Part shown: one piece after another, positions 58,001 to 63,831 of the stretch
Numbering within the stretch: position 1 is the first letter of the stretch
How the letters are laid out: each line of letters begins with the position of its first letter
Assembly (NCBI GenBank): GCA_905221605.1
Contig: CAJNDS010002523.1
Span: 1,843,800 to 1,907,799 of the forward strand
Length of the DNA stretch: 64,000 nt
Reading direction: 5' to 3'
DNA from: Symbiodinium natans
Taxonomy: Eukaryota; Sar; Dinophyceae; Suessiales; Symbiodiniaceae
Notes under the pieces: generated by a model
Seen by the model: only the letters and a program-made list of their open reading frames with translations
What the model was told of the DNA's origin: nothing
The model's database searches: none
Position numbers and translations under genes: made by a program

Positions 58001-61000
58001 CCCTCAACTCCAAACCCTATACCCGAAACCTTCCTCAACCCCCCCCCCCTCCGCCCCCCACCCAGATCCCTAAGAATCGAAGGCCTGAACCCTAAACCCT
58101 AAACCCTAAACGCCAAAACCCTGAGAATCTGAGGCAAGCTCGACAAATCTGGGAGGCCAGTCGTCAAGACCCGAGCCCATCCAGTCCTGCGCTGAATCAC
58201 TGAAGAACGGACAGGGTCGGCAAGGGTTGAGGGTTTAGGGTTTAGGGTTTGGGGTTTAGGGTTAGGGGTTTAGGGTTTAGGGTTTAGGGTTTAGGGCTTG
58301 GGGTTTAGGATTTCGAGTTTAGGATTTGGGGGTCGTGGGGCTTTGGGGCGCAGGGATGACTTCTGAAATCACGGAAGAGCTTTGGCGAAGGGTGTGCGTG
58401 ACCAGTTCTCCAGATCACCCGAAGTATGGTTTAAAGCACTAAACCCTAAACCCTAAACCCTAAACCCTAAACCCTAAACCCTGAACCCTGAACCCTAAAC
58501 CCGGGTTTAGGGGTTGGGGACTCCCCGGTCCATGTAGCACTCATGGATAGCCACGTTATCCGTCAAGCTGGTCTCCGCTGCGAAGAGGTTGATATCCTGC
58601 GCAAGGGCTTAGGGTCTCAGGGTTTAGGGTTTAGGGTTCAGGGTTTAGGGTCTCAGGGTTTAGGGTTTAGGGTTTAGGGTTCAGGGTTTGGGGTTCAGGG
58701 TTTAGGGTTTAGGGTTTAGGGTTCAGGGTTTGGGGTTCAGGGTTTGGGGGTCTTAGGGTCCAAAGGGTCCTAGGGTTCAAGGCTGAGGGGCTCGGGGTCC
58801 AAGTCTAGGGGTCTTAGGGTCTTAGGGTCTTAGGGTCTTAGGGTCTTAGAGTCTAGGGTCTAGGGTCTAGGGTCTAGGGTCTAGGGTTTAGGGTTTAGGG
58901 TTTAGGGTTTAGGGTTTAGGGTTTAGGGTTTAGGGTTTAGGGTTTAGGGTTTAGCCTTAGGGTCTGAGGGGTCTGCGAACCTAAGGATCGCGGATCGCAG
59001 GGTCTTCGAGTCTAATTGAAATGGGGTCCAACCCTTGTCCCTCCACCCTACATCCTAAACGCAAGGATGAACAGGATCTTGACACATGCTGAACCCTAAG
59101 GGTTTAGGCCTTAGGGTTGCGACCCCACTCAAACCTTGAACCCTTGAACGTATCTTGACTGATCTTCGGTTCGAGGATCTGGGGATTCCGCTTAGGATCT
59201 GCTTAGGCTGTTTAGGGCTGGACGATTTGGGGCTCAGGTGTCGGGTTTAGGGTTTAGGGCTTACGCTTCCCCCCCTCCCAAACCCCAAAGCCTGAAGCCT
59301 AAAGCCTAAACCCTAAACCCTAAACCCTAAACCCTAAAGCAAGCACCACACCGCAACCCCAACCCTGGGCTCCGGGCCTCTAGAGGCATGTCCTCCATCG
59401 AGGCGATCTTCTTCCTAAGTTCGAGGATCGTCGCCTGCCCGGACCTCGGGGTTTAGGGTTTGGGGTTTGGGTTTTGGGGTTTGGGGTTTAGGGTTTAGGG
59501 TTAAGGGTTTAGGGGAATGAAACGCCGCTGAGGCTTACGCGAGTGTAGGTTTTCAACGCGCGGTTCGGTGATCCGCGTCTTCTTGGGCAGCCGCAAACCA
59601 CAAGGAATGCACGGATTGCATATGCTCAGCCTTTTGTAAGACCTCACCGCCAGCTTCACAGCCCCATCAACAGCCCTTGAAGCCCATACCCAGAAGATTC
59701 GCTGGCTGTTTCGTCAACATCCGACGTTATGACTTAAGTAACCTCCTGTTTATGGTTTAAAGTAAGGATCTAAGGGTCTAATGGTCTCAGGGTCTCTGGA
59801 CTTTTGTTTAGGGGCTATCGCATTTTGCAATTCAGTCTTGAGCTAGGGATGTACCGAGTTCTTCAAACTCTGCGAAAACCCATCCTGAAAGCACAAGCCA
59901 GTTCAGAGTGCCCCGGAAAACCCTAAACCCTAAACAAAAAACCCTCAACCCCAAACCCTAAACCCTCAACCCTAAAACCCTAGGCCGCATTCGAGTCTAG
60001 GGCCTAGGGCGTTGGCATAGGGGCTTTTCTGCATCTACCCCCTGGGCCCTCCGAAGCCCGTGAAGCCCGCAGCACTGAAACACTTGCGAGCCCCAGACTC
60101 CGAACCGTGAGGGTTTGGGGTTTAGGGTTTAGGGTTTAGGGTTTAGGGTTTAGGGGTTAGGGTTTAGGGTTTAGGGTTTAGGGTTCAGAAAAAAGCCCCA
60201 GTCCAATCCCCAATCTCGGCCGCCCCACATACCCGGGACCTCGATGGCCTGTTGGCTCGAGCTTCTTGGGTCTGGGGAGCTACTTTAGAGTTTAGGGTTT
60301 AGGGTTTAGGGTTTAGGGTTTAGGGATAGGATTAGGGGGACCCTTGGGGACATAGACCCTCTGAATAAAGTCCCTGTTTAAGAGAGCCAGAAGAGGGTTA
60401 AGAAGGGGGTTCCCTTTTAAGGGTCCCCCTTATCCTACCTAGGAGCTACTGCGCATTCGATGGCTGTGGATTGAGGGTTGATATACCAGGGTGCATTCGA
60501 GGACCCCCTAAACCTCGAAACCTTTGTTACACTAATACCTTAACGGCCTTCACGTAGCCCCTAAAAACACCCCAATAAGAACCCCGAATATCATGCTCCT
60601 ATGAAACAGAAACCCTACTCAAAGAGACCACCGACCAACCAATACAATGCAAACCTTGAAGCCGGGCGCGGGCTTAGGGCTAAAGGCTTAGGGCTTAGGG
60701 CAGTAAAAGCTTCGGGCGCTCATGCAGGGTTCAGAAACAGCCCAAAGAATTGGCCTAGCCTATCCGAAAGTAAAGTCCAGGGTTTCGGGTTCAGGGTTAC
60801 CAGCCGGGGACTTGGGGACTCTTGTTCAAAGCTTCCGCATACATGTTCAGAAGCCCACTCATTCAAATGCTCGCGCGATCCGGCCGGTGATCCCCAGATC
60901 CATGCTTTGTCGCATGGCATGGGAATGTCTGCGAGACTGCATTCACAGGCTCTCGAACTGCTCTCCTGGTCGACCTTGTCTTGTTCACATTGGAAGCATC

Positions 61001-63592
61001 AGAGACCCTAAGCCCGAAGCCGAAATAGCCTAAACCCTACATCCGAAACCCTGAATACCCAAGTACTGTACCTTAAATACTCAAAAGACCGTAAAGACCG
61101 TAAATACCCTAAGTACCCTAAAATACCACGAAGACCCTACATGCCCTAAATACCCTGAATACCCTAAATACCCAGAATGACCTGAATCATGGCCAAACCC
61201 GAAGCAAACCGCACATCTGCCACTAAACCCTAACTACCCGAAACACCCTAAATACCCTAAATGCCCAAATACCCTCAAAAACACTACTAAATACCCTCAA
61301 TACCCTCAATAACCTAACTGCCCTCAATACCCTGAATGCCCTCAGCACCTTTAAAATAATAATAATAAGAAGAAATACCCTAAATACCCAAACTGTCCTA
61401 AATACCCTAAATACGCTACATACCCCAAAAAAAACCTAAATGCCGTAAATGCCCTACATGCCCTAAATACCCTAAATGCCCGGAATACCTAAATGCCCTT
61501 AATCCCCTAAATACCCTATATACCCTATACACCCGAAATTTCCCAAAATACTCAAAATACACTAAAATACCCTAAATGCCCTAACTCCCATAAATACCCT
61601 AAATATTCTACATGCCCTAAATGCCCTAAGTACCCTAAATACCCTAAATACCCTAAACCCTGAATAACCGAAACGGCTTAAACCGTCCTTCGGGTACTGC
61701 GACTTGCCGTCAATGGTGCGATCAGCGCCGGCCTGGGGGAGCTCTTTGGGAAAACATTAGGGTTTAGGGTTTAGGGTTTAGGGTTTAGGGTTTAGGGTTT
61801 AGGACCCCTAGATGCCCTTAAACTATGAGAAGGGTCCAGGCCACAGGCCTCTTCAGGGGGAGCCGGACATGCAATCAATAACTATAAGGACCTAAACCCT
61901 AAACCCTAAACCCTAGACCCTAGACCCCAAACCCTAAACCCTACACCAGGCAAGCTCGGGAGTCCAAAGCACCAAACCACTCCGACCTCTAAATGTGGCA
62001 TGAAGACGAACCGGTAACAACCAAGATGCACCATGTGCAACGCTGCTCTTGGGCTTGGCAATAGCCACAAGGTCTAGGGTTTAGGGTTTAGGGCTTTGGG
62101 TTTAGGGTTTAGGGCTTGGCGAGGGAGATGCATAGCAGCACGGTCCCTTGTGTTTGTACGGCAACGATCTTGTGTTCTGCCTGTGTGAATTCCAGCTTCT
62201 TTGAAAGTTTTCCTAAAGACCCACAACCCCCCTAAACCCTAAACCCTAAACTCTAAACCCTAAACCCTAAACCCTAAACCCTAAACCCTAAACCCTAAAC
62301 CCTGAACCCTAAACCCTAAACCCTAAACTCAGCTGCCCCCAAAGCCTGCTCCGTCCGACCGAAATCCCCAGCCTTTGAGGGCAAAATGCATCATAAGGTG
62401 GCTTCGGCCGGTTGGGGACTTTTAGAGCTCCGACCCTAACTTAGAGAACTACCCATATAGACCTGGAGGTGGGCCAGGGGTTTAGGGTTTAGGGTTTAGG
62501 GTTTAGGGTTTAGGGTTTAGGGTTTAGGGTTTAGGGTTTAGGGCTCAGAATTGTTGAAGGGCCCCTACCGAGCGAGTACGGCTTCACAAGACGCGACGGG
62601 AAAAAAACTACGAACTCCACCATGGAACCAAGAAAAGCACATCCAACCACTAGACCCCTAAACCCTAAACCCCAAACCCCGAACCCTAAACCCCAAACCC
62701 TAAACCCCAAACCCTAAACCCTAAACCGCAATGGCCCACCTCCAGGAATCGCACACGAATACCTTTGATGAGCTCGGCTTCCTGCGTTCGCATCATCTTC
62801 GTTTAGGGTTTAGGGTTTGGGGTTTGGGGTTTGGGGTTTGGGGTTTGGGGTCTGGGGTTTGGGGCTTGGGGGTTTGGGGGTTGGGGGGTTTGGGGCTTGG
62901 GAGTTTGGGGCTTGGGGTTTGGAAGGTAGGGTTCAGGGTGTAGAGGGTATGGGGTTTAGGATTTGGGGTGTAGGGTTTAAGTTTAGGGCTAGTTACCCTA
63001 AACCCTAAACCTTTAACCCTAAACCCTAATCCCTAACCCTAAACCCTAAACCCTAACCCCTAAACCCTAACAACACGGGTTTAGGGCCTGTTTGGGAACC
63101 GAAAGGGCGGTCCTTGGCGGCCTCTATCTGCCTCGAATCCACGTCCAGCATCTTCTCTGGAAGGAGCTTGGGATCCTACGAGAGCACAAGCACGCTAAAC
63201 CCTAAACCCTGAACCCTGAACCCTAAACCCGAAACCCGAAACCCTCAACGTTAGGGTTTTGGGGTCTTCTGGGGTCTGGGATCAAGGGCTCGGCGTTTGC
63301 TTGTGGTTGAGAGTCATTCGGGTCAATGGGCGGAGACGTGTTTAAGATGTTTGGGTTGGGGGTCTTCCTTCCAGGGAAAATAGTACGAAGAGGCCAGCGA
63401 TGGCCAAGAACACTGGAGATCAGACTCTGGAAAGAGGGGTTTGGGGGGCGGAAGAAAGTTCGATTTTCATGTCGAAACCCTAAACCCTATACAAACCCTA
63501 AACCCTAAACCCTAAACCTCGAATTCCGAGATCCAAAACGCCTTCCGAAGCCCTAGGTCCTTCGGCGTCATGAAGTGCTGGGGCTCCTGTTG
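33938..63592 (-). CDS. Gene B: large unknown gene, ~35 small exons over 30 kb
   Basis: ATG at 63571, TGA at 33940-33938. Main exons: 63518-63592, 63100-63175, 62740-62781, 61684-61743, 59378-59434, 58522-58596, 58136-58186, 57822-57870, 50780-50823, 50495-50526, 50210-50237, 50036-50111, 49288-49337, 48722-48770, 47233-47281, 46430-46499, 46209-46248, 45027-45105, 44733-44766, 44391-44454, 42861-42912, 42377-42483, 41449-41531, 40813-40857, 37172-37236, 34605-34646, 34318-34357 and 33938-34058. Weaker ones are near 62351-62419, 60240-60264, 47962-47982, 39531-39602, 37745-37795, 36493-36525, 36300-36345 and 35424-35464. Long runs join in phase, e.g. 59378 through 50036 and 45027 through 40813. 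The protein looks soluble, with no signal peptide or membrane span seen, and matches no family I recognise. A DIRS element sits in one intron. Confidence 0.6.
34318..34357 (-). CDS. Gene B exon
   Basis: Starts after GCAATCAG and ends CGGCT|GTGAGAG, a canonical donor. It reads KVWLRAVALSRR. The intron upstream has inverted ends at 34358-34385 and 34577-34604 built on CTCCGGGTAGCTCAG, with a possible GA donor. Confidence 0.45.
35510..35615. repeat. (GGGGCTT)n minisatellite
   Basis: About twelve copies of GGGGCTT following four copies of the variant AGGGCTT. It lies on the acceptor side of a weak exon at 35424-35464. Confidence 0.9.
36323..36479. repeat. ~34-bp direct repeat flanking a telomeric tract
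   Basis: Copies at 36323-36357 and 36446-36479 share GCGCCGCC, TTCTTCATCTGCCGGAAGAC, with a few mismatches. Between them lie about ten TTTAGGG units. It resembles a target duplication around an inserted tract next to exon material of gene B. Confidence 0.65.
36730..36831. mobile_element. Fold-back element (separate family)
   Basis: ~102 bp with inverted ends of about 29 bp: ACGGTTGATGAAATAAATCC at left and its imperfect inverse GGATTTGTATCATCAACCGT at right. Confidence 0.7.
37172..37236 (-). CDS. Gene B exon
   Basis: Acceptor CATCGGCAG, donor GGAGC|GTTTGGGG. It reads AGALKACFRAAQEAVRLCKR, an amphipathic helix, with 17 of 21 codons ending in G or C. Confidence 0.6.
37796..40812 (-). other. 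Gene B intronic region with weak exon candidates
   Basis: Telomeric tracts, a family 3 repeat at 39281-39388 and the family 4 element at 40295-40409. Weak coding candidates: 39531-39602 on the minus strand, where several frames are open, and a plus-strand stretch after CTCTCCGCAG near 38400 that reads TPVADNACVEGLEALG. Neither could be placed in a gene. Confidence 0.35.
40295..40409. mobile_element. Fold-back element family 4
   Basis: ~115 bp with ends GGATTAGGGGGACCCTT and AAGGGTCCCCCTTATCC. A close copy is at 60329-60444 in another intron of the same gene. Confidence 0.75.
40813..40857 (-). CDS. Gene B exon
   Basis: Acceptor CTTCGTGAG, reading DSIAPGSQMLRLGQS to |GTCGGATC. It is in phase with the GC donor of 41449-41531. 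Confidence 0.5.
41449..41531 (-). CDS. Gene B exon
   Basis: Acceptor CCAATGAG. It reads DFIFDDAFYDDKGYHPQPAG then CWIPQDA, donor GCT|GCGTGAAG (a GT donor two bases later is also possible). Aromatic/acidic and nearly all codons end in G or C, so the coding strand is clear. It enters in phase 1 from 42377-42483. Confidence 0.7.
42377..42483 (-). CDS. Gene B exon
   Basis: Acceptor CGGTTGAG, donor CCTGG|GTTTAGGG, the telomeric unit itself. The frame fixed by its neighbours reads GPILLEPSSYTGFLSGMRVY then SVGLRAPYDLTKSRL. Another frame (GPDTFGAELVYRV) is also open but has fewer G/C-ending codons and breaks phase. Confidence 0.65.
42861..42912 (-). CDS. Gene B exon
   Basis: Acceptor CAACCGAG, entering in phase 1. 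It reads IRLEKAQFDANGLGPE, donor GAGGG|GTTTCAGG. Thirteen of sixteen codons end in G or C. The plus strand is also open here (AEAVRVELGLFKADAS), but phase agreement on both sides favours the minus strand. Confidence 0.6.
42934..43323. repeat. 34-bp direct repeat around a telomeric tract and a fold-back element
   Basis: Copies at 42934-42967 and 43290-43323 share TTGTGATTTGATTTGGCG and flank TTTAGGG units plus a family 1 element (43125-43222). Confidence 0.7.
43125..43222. mobile_element. Fold-back element family 1
   Basis: Left end TTGGGATGTTCCCCCCCG, inner arm TAGTCCTTAACAGGGAT and right arm ATTAAGGAGCTGTTAGTA. The right tip is diverged. Confidence 0.65.
43330..43431. mobile_element. Fold-back element family 1
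   Basis: Left arm TGTACTAACAGTCCTTAAT and right arm CAGGACTGTTACTATAAGGG with tip GGGGGAACGTCCCAA. It is only about 100 bp from the copy at 43125-43222. Confidence 0.7.
44391..44454 (-). CDS. Gene B exon
   Basis: Acceptor ACCCCTTAAG, reading DEKTLADYELDKYCVSALES and K, donor AAAG|GCATGAGGG. The TLADYEL segment resembles the TL-DY turn of ubiquitin-like folds, but that is too short to call a domain. It is in phase with both neighbours. Confidence 0.65.
44733..44766 (-). CDS. Gene B micro-exon
   Basis: 34 bp: acceptor AGACCCAG, eleven codons GPEPPHLQAEE, donor GAG|GTCTAG. It is accepted because it exactly bridges phase 2 of 45027-45105 to phase 0 of 44391-44454. Confidence 0.5.
45027..45105 (-). 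CDS. Gene B exon
   Basis: Acceptor TGCCTTGAG, donor CCACT|GTAAAT. It reads RSLHNLGEYIDIDDAHCQQE then LLTKP, with mostly G/C-ending codons. This case is clear even though TTTAGGG tracts lie on both sides rather than in the usual inverted arrangement. Confidence 0.6.
46209..46248 (-). CDS. Gene B exon (edges uncertain)
   Basis: After CAACCAG it is open as TSALSTHPLGPRH, or in another frame as HQLSAHIRWGLG with a GC donor. Both leave phase 1, as the next exon needs. Confidence 0.4.
46430..46499 (-). CDS. Gene B exon
   Basis: Acceptor TACATCGAG, donor CCATG|GTGATG. It reads PHSYGPLRRTLKATEPPNRP then QAM. A shorter reading APQLRALATDPE with a GC donor is also possible. Confidence 0.4.
47233..47281 (-). 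CDS. Gene B exon
   Basis: Acceptor CTTGTTAAG. It reads DLKFLIAGRRGPQAS; donor CGGC|GTCTAGGG or CAA|GCTTCG. High G/C at third positions. Confidence 0.5.
48722..48770 (-). CDS. Gene B exon
   Basis: Acceptor GCGCTGAAG, entry in phase 1. It reads LMSYQEQTLADVSDW, donor GGAA|GTTTCAAG. The frame stays open beyond as KFQGTKRRDPYKRP to a TAG, which would be an alternative. Confidence 0.5.
49288..49337 (-). CDS. Gene B exon
   Basis: Acceptor CAAGCCAG, donor GGAC|GTGTGCC. It reads LKARHVRVGQGTPLDW. Confidence 0.5.
50036..50111 (-). CDS. Gene B exon
   Basis: Acceptor ACCACGAG, reading VKPQVKGFEIHVSVKPMPEA then SASRK, donor AAGG|GTTTGAGG or an earlier GC. It is strongly coding and continues exactly from 50210-50237 (HE then VKP). 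Confidence 0.7.
50096..50228. repeat. 35-bp direct duplication that forms both ends of a 98-bp intron
   Basis: Copies at 50096-50130 and 50194-50228 differ at one base. Each contains, on the sense strand, CCACGAG|GTTAAGCCGC. The upstream copy supplies the GT donor and the downstream copy the AG acceptor. The sequence between is telomeric (CCCTAAA variants). Splicing restores a single copy and a continuous frame. Confidence 0.8.
50210..50237 (-). CDS. Gene B micro-exon
   Basis: Acceptor GGCCCTAAG. 28 bp giving KKQAQTFHE, donor GAG|GTTAAG. It enters in phase 2, met by the GC donor of 50495-50526. Confidence 0.6.
50495..50526 (-). CDS. Gene B exon
   Basis: Acceptor GAGTTTAG, reading AVWVACSSTE plus two bases, donor GAAAA|GCTGCC. 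A longer version to CCGG|GTTACC exists. Most codons end in G or C. A 21-25 bp tandem repeat, CATAGGCGGTTTCGCACAGG, lies just upstream (50540-50585). Confidence 0.45.
50600..50700. repeat. C-rich low-complexity tract
   Basis: Poly-A followed by runs of C up to nine or more, broken by TA, A or G. Many similar homopolymer G or C runs of 14-24 nt occur, for example 13297-13320, 21316-21333, 31587-31610 and 45340-45475. Confidence 0.85.
50780..50823 (-). CDS. Gene B exon downstream of the retrotransposon
   Basis: Acceptor AAATTTAAG, entry in phase 1. It reads PRLKPPTPQENKFK, donor AAG|GTTTGGGG. It joins in phase with 57822-57870 across the element-bearing intron and with 50495-50526 after it, so the element is intronic and the gene appears intact around it. 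Confidence 0.6.
50931..51132 (-). repeat. B2 copy of split direct repeat
   Basis: 202 bp, matched without visible difference by 51233-51434. It forms the outer 3' end of the element, ending in GTGAATTGAG on the minus strand. Confidence 0.9.
51155..51232 (-). repeat. A2 copy of split direct repeat
   Basis: 78 bp, the same as 57206-57283. It begins AATAGAGAGTTTGCATGC on the minus strand and is joined directly to B1. Confidence 0.9.
51233..51434 (-). repeat. B1 copy of split direct repeat
   Basis: 202 bp copy of 50931-51132, starting 30 bp after the recombinase stop codon. Its junction with A2 mimics the circle junction expected for this element class. Confidence 0.9.
51465..52565 (-). CDS. 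Tyrosine recombinase of the DIRS element
   Basis: 366 aa from ATG at 52565; the frame is open further upstream only to a TTG. It inserts the circular DNA copy by strand exchange. The catalytic set is complete: Arg170 in GLLRVGESLRLRW, His260-x-x-Arg263 in THSFRRSGA, Trp286 in FGRWL and the nucleophile Tyr295 in REYIRKG. The N-terminal half has the helical core-binding part (ATKARYDQAWQHL). It overlaps the 3' end of the upstream ORF by about 158 bp in another frame, as usual in DIRS elements, so expression probably needs reinitiation or frameshifting. It appears intact. Confidence 0.88.
   Translation of the reverse strand: MAFSSHVSRCWLVMVVMVSSLGVAWGARFGNGRSRVEAFLLSALRDATKARYDQAWQHLHRELQLNGIAWDDASEEEQDIILAEWLVDGYEQGLGRAEYGCLPCALRRMNPRARYTTAWKVFDIWGTLQPPQQAAAAPPELISAMMVVFVALGKVDLGLIVCLCFSGLLRVGESLRLRWKDVFFSSGVLTLCLAQTKRGMEQKVVITNPMVLTWVVQYYKFSQQLNWGENLFHRSYSSVLRWVKKVAALLGAGHVQLTTHSFRRSGASELARRGVPIADIMMFGRWLSDRSAREYIRKGEVAVLRAQEKTSIETQTKWGRWCSLTPCIWHLQAALQGAEISLGSQKGVTQASFTLLESWVFRAFKV
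52408..55425 (-). CDS. Reverse transcriptase - RNase H - methyltransferase-like polyprotein of the DIRS element
   Basis: 1005 aa from ATG at 55425 (MKQRPEFSDSF); an upstream TTG-started extension is less likely. Reverse transcriptase: motif A Asp272 in SKRDARHYFHSL, motif B PMGFGPSAGWAQ near 311-322, motif C YDD at 357-359. RNase H: Asp523 in VECSDSSMTG and the DIRS-type NPADEPSR at 673-680. C-terminal part: FLHLCSGVPRKGDL near 717-730 and a SPPD motif near 792, resembling motif I and the catalytic PP motif of DNA methyltransferases found in many DIRS elements. No stop or frameshift was seen. The ATG overlaps a TGA of another frame (ATGA), which would suit reinitiation after gag. Confidence 0.88.
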   Translation of the reverse strand: MKQRPEFSDSFPSDLSRGCSLPRVFPLPPFCTDGRAQRYTMGSMVEDSTCVLARGVNLAQAVLNMLFGSKQETPRFLTAAHRRIQARLESGWSSMMVEATTVEDDELRQFLKHQQHYAGGGTAIPLGDRGGVPANAATVDLRKELRDQYPKMSHHVNEPTALLLPSGRRPKRIKRGHVWLHGSYPALVVRNVKAGLHILKKPSQVARHRGRLCLAGAFAVPKDADEDRVITDPSVNQLVDPDELPRPKFAYIPKLRVTYAPRGGVLVVSKRDARHYFHSLKIGRKWHRWLCGPPIFMSGGKLRFPACCTAPMGFGPSAGWAQALTDVTTSAADMPRERRLHPDECAPGDFPLWGSIYDDIWAIDHAQGDDQRDLHGPGWLSRAEQAWVDRGVHPNTKKSIDAAEGAEVQGYFVHPTKHWLGVSVQKRMKLFQATFYLLSLQRVLVSDMERWVGKYGYVHSCRPPMRSIFADTYRWLEQMRASKARFAILPDAVWLECMYAALLLPYCQFDVSSPYSNRVECSDSSMTGIGRAWTCVPSEVVQSMAQLCDHPGTYTNLALPHGIGLQETQTCPLAKLALPSDVFWHKVGAPYRPLYIYLGEADAAVWVAEDRLRRPVDDGGRFAHPLDSACCVGAFSKGRSASKLLNERCRKLCAVAVAGGHEVFYPWIASAENPADEPSRRFEGGRGEDYRPEPQALQQLHADPFTPQNWSGNERFFLHLCSGVPRKGDLISAICALTTEQGLSVLGLRVGPAASYDQCERCLIGSDLVTGKHVQTVLDLIHSGRVLGAYASPPDRTFSNVLRVTADEERSFSVVRKKRDVWRCSHGCSRRRQREVTLESTLALLCIGLIGEVRLCGGWVAFKHRARTSAPSVFQSSEAQMLIAIAHLEYYSAEDLLPGHNGQPTGFLLPSGSKPSVQAQAGYPRSRLEVACPSAVNVRLAQLFVEKAIQARANGFQQPCKPLLVGHGGDGVEPWCGVGRTLWQWPEPCRGFLAECIKRCDKSSL
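55597..56801 (-). pseudogene. Gag-like ORF of the DIRS element, frame broken
   Basis: The first part runs from ATG 56801 (MANPAVNLEGFALL) to a stop near 55998. It contains a lysine-rich block (many KKK) and a Ser/Arg-rich block about 230-300 residues in, which could bind nucleic acid. The coding signal then continues in another frame from about 56050 to 55597, with AVDYEDVHSLDAQKF and SKHPGALSAHFLASIFARLS. The switch lies around a (CTG)n microsatellite at 56089-56105, so slippage, or a programmed frameshift, is likely. A further short stretch in a third frame (GYLCMIFASVEAVFAHSF) overlaps the RT start. Confidence 0.65.
56959..57225 (-). CDS. Small ORF at the 5' end of the DIRS element, unknown
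   Basis: 88 aa from an ATG inside repeat A1 (MSRIILAQVEMSLVSVRN), with hydrophobic stretches such as VSYFSYYLISAYLIF. It ends just before the extended gag frame. It may be a leader ORF or chance; no family is recognised. Confidence 0.3.
   Translation of the reverse strand: MSRIILAQVEMSLVSVRNAIAIGSGISVFSVARYLARQVAAEVASAVVLRAGASVPWSLVQVVPQVSYFSYYLISAYLIFELRAELID
57206..57283 (-). repeat. A1 copy of split direct repeat
   Basis: 78 bp at the 5' end of the element, matching 51155-51232. Outside it begins ordinary TTTAGGG-variant intron DNA. Confidence 0.9.
57822..57870 (-). CDS. Gene B exon upstream of the retrotransposon
   Basis: Acceptor TTTTTGGCCAG with a long pyrimidine tract. It reads ALKLPSASHRKAFAEL, donor TTAG|GTTCAGG, and leaves phase 1 for 50780-50823. 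Confidence 0.6.
58136..58186 (-). CDS. Gene B exon
   Basis: Acceptor TCAGCGCAG. It reads DWMGSGLDDWPPRFVEL, donor CTT|GCCTCAG; an extension ASDSQ to GTTTTGG is possible. It is in phase with both neighbours. Confidence 0.6.
58522..58596 (-). CDS. Gene B exon
   Basis: Acceptor CTTGCGCAG. It reads DINLFAAETSLTDNVAIHEC then YMDRG, donor GGA|GTCCCC. 25 codons, strongly G/C-ending, phase 0 at both ends. Confidence 0.68.
58800..58875. repeat. (GGGTCTTA)n and (GGGTCTA)n minisatellites
   Basis: About six GGGTCTTA units followed by about six GGGTCTA units that grade into TTTAGGG, showing stepwise drift of the telomeric unit. Confidence 0.85.
59378..59434 (-). CDS. Gene B exon
   Basis: Acceptor GTCCGGGCAG. 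It reads ATILELRKKIASMEDMPLE, donor GAG|GCCCGG. 19 codons, phase 0 on both sides, continuing with DINLFAAE in 58522-58596. Confidence 0.65.
60329..60444. mobile_element. Fold-back element family 4, second copy
   Basis: Close match to 40295-40409, including GGACCCTTGGGG or a one-base variant, ATAGACCCTCTGAA and the inverted end AAGGGTCCCCCTTATCC. Confidence 0.75.
61030..61670. repeat. Degenerate (TACCCTAAA)n array
   Basis: About 640 bp of 8-9 bp units such as TACCCTAAA, TGCCCTAAA and TACCCTCAA. A telomere-derived variant on the donor side of exon 61684-61743. Confidence 0.85.
61684..61743 (-). CDS. Gene B exon
   Basis: Acceptor TTCCCAAAG, reading LPQAGADRTIDGKSQYPKD, donor GACG|GTTTAAG. High G/C at third positions. 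Confidence 0.6.
62351..62419 (-). CDS. Gene B exon (frame ambiguous)
   Basis: Open over 70-110 bp. One frame reads SPTGRSHLMMHFALKGWGFR, another VGALKVPNRPKPPYDAF. The upstream intron has 13-bp inverted ends: CTGGAGGTGGGCC after exon 62740-62781 and GGCCCACCTCCAG before this region. Early stops right after that AG mean the true acceptor is further in. Confidence 0.35.
62740..62781 (-). CDS. Gene B exon
   Basis: Acceptor GCGAACGCAG. It reads EAELIKGIRVRFLE, donor GAG|GTGGGCC. It is in phase with a GC-donor form of 63100-63175. Confidence 0.55.
63100..63175 (-). CDS. Gene B exon 2
   Basis: Acceptor CTCTCGTAG with pyrimidine tract. It reads DPKLLPEKMLDVDSRQIEAA then KDRPF, donor TTCG|GTTCCC. 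A GC donor after RQIE (end 63122) fits the next exon better. Strong third-position bias. Confidence 0.62.
63518..63592 (-). CDS. Gene B first exon with ATG
   Basis: Acceptor AAACTATAAG, a 21-nt leader, ATG at 63571-63569, then MTPKDLGLRKAFWISEFE and donor GAG|GTTTAGGG. The intron begins with the telomeric unit itself. Twenty of 25 codons, counting the open leader, end in G or C. It starts 193 bp after the stop of gene A. Confidence 0.6.
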
Positions 63593-63644
63593 CTTATAGT
63601 TTGGGCTTCTTGCAGGCATCTAGAGTTTCGTTGGGGTTTGGGGG

Positions 63645-63651
63645 TTAGGGT

Positions 63652-63704
<53 letters not shown>

Positions 63705-63712
63705 GGTTTAGG
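63645..63712. repeat. (TTGAGGG)n minisatellite grading into (TTTAGGG)n
   Basis: Nine GGGTTGA units followed by ten or more GGGTTTA units, in the short spacer between genes A and B. Confidence 0.9.
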
Positions 63713-63763
63713 GTTTAGGGTTTAGGGTTTAGGGTTTAGGGTTTAGGGTTTAGGGTTTAGGGT

Positions 63764-63831
63764 TTAGGGTTTAGGCTGCGTGCCAAGCTCCCCGTCAAAG
63801 GTAGTTGGAAGCCTGCGGGGCTCTTCGACAA
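63764..63831 (-). CDS. Gene A terminal exon (gene runs off right edge)
   Basis: Acceptor CTCGGCTTAG. Two frames reach a stop in the telomeric tract: VEEPRRLPTTFDGELGTQPKP with TAA at 63766-63764, or LSKSPAGFQLPLTGSLARSL then NPKP and TAA one repeat further on. Either way the last codons are AAA CCC TAA. The product is unknown. Confidence 0.45.
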
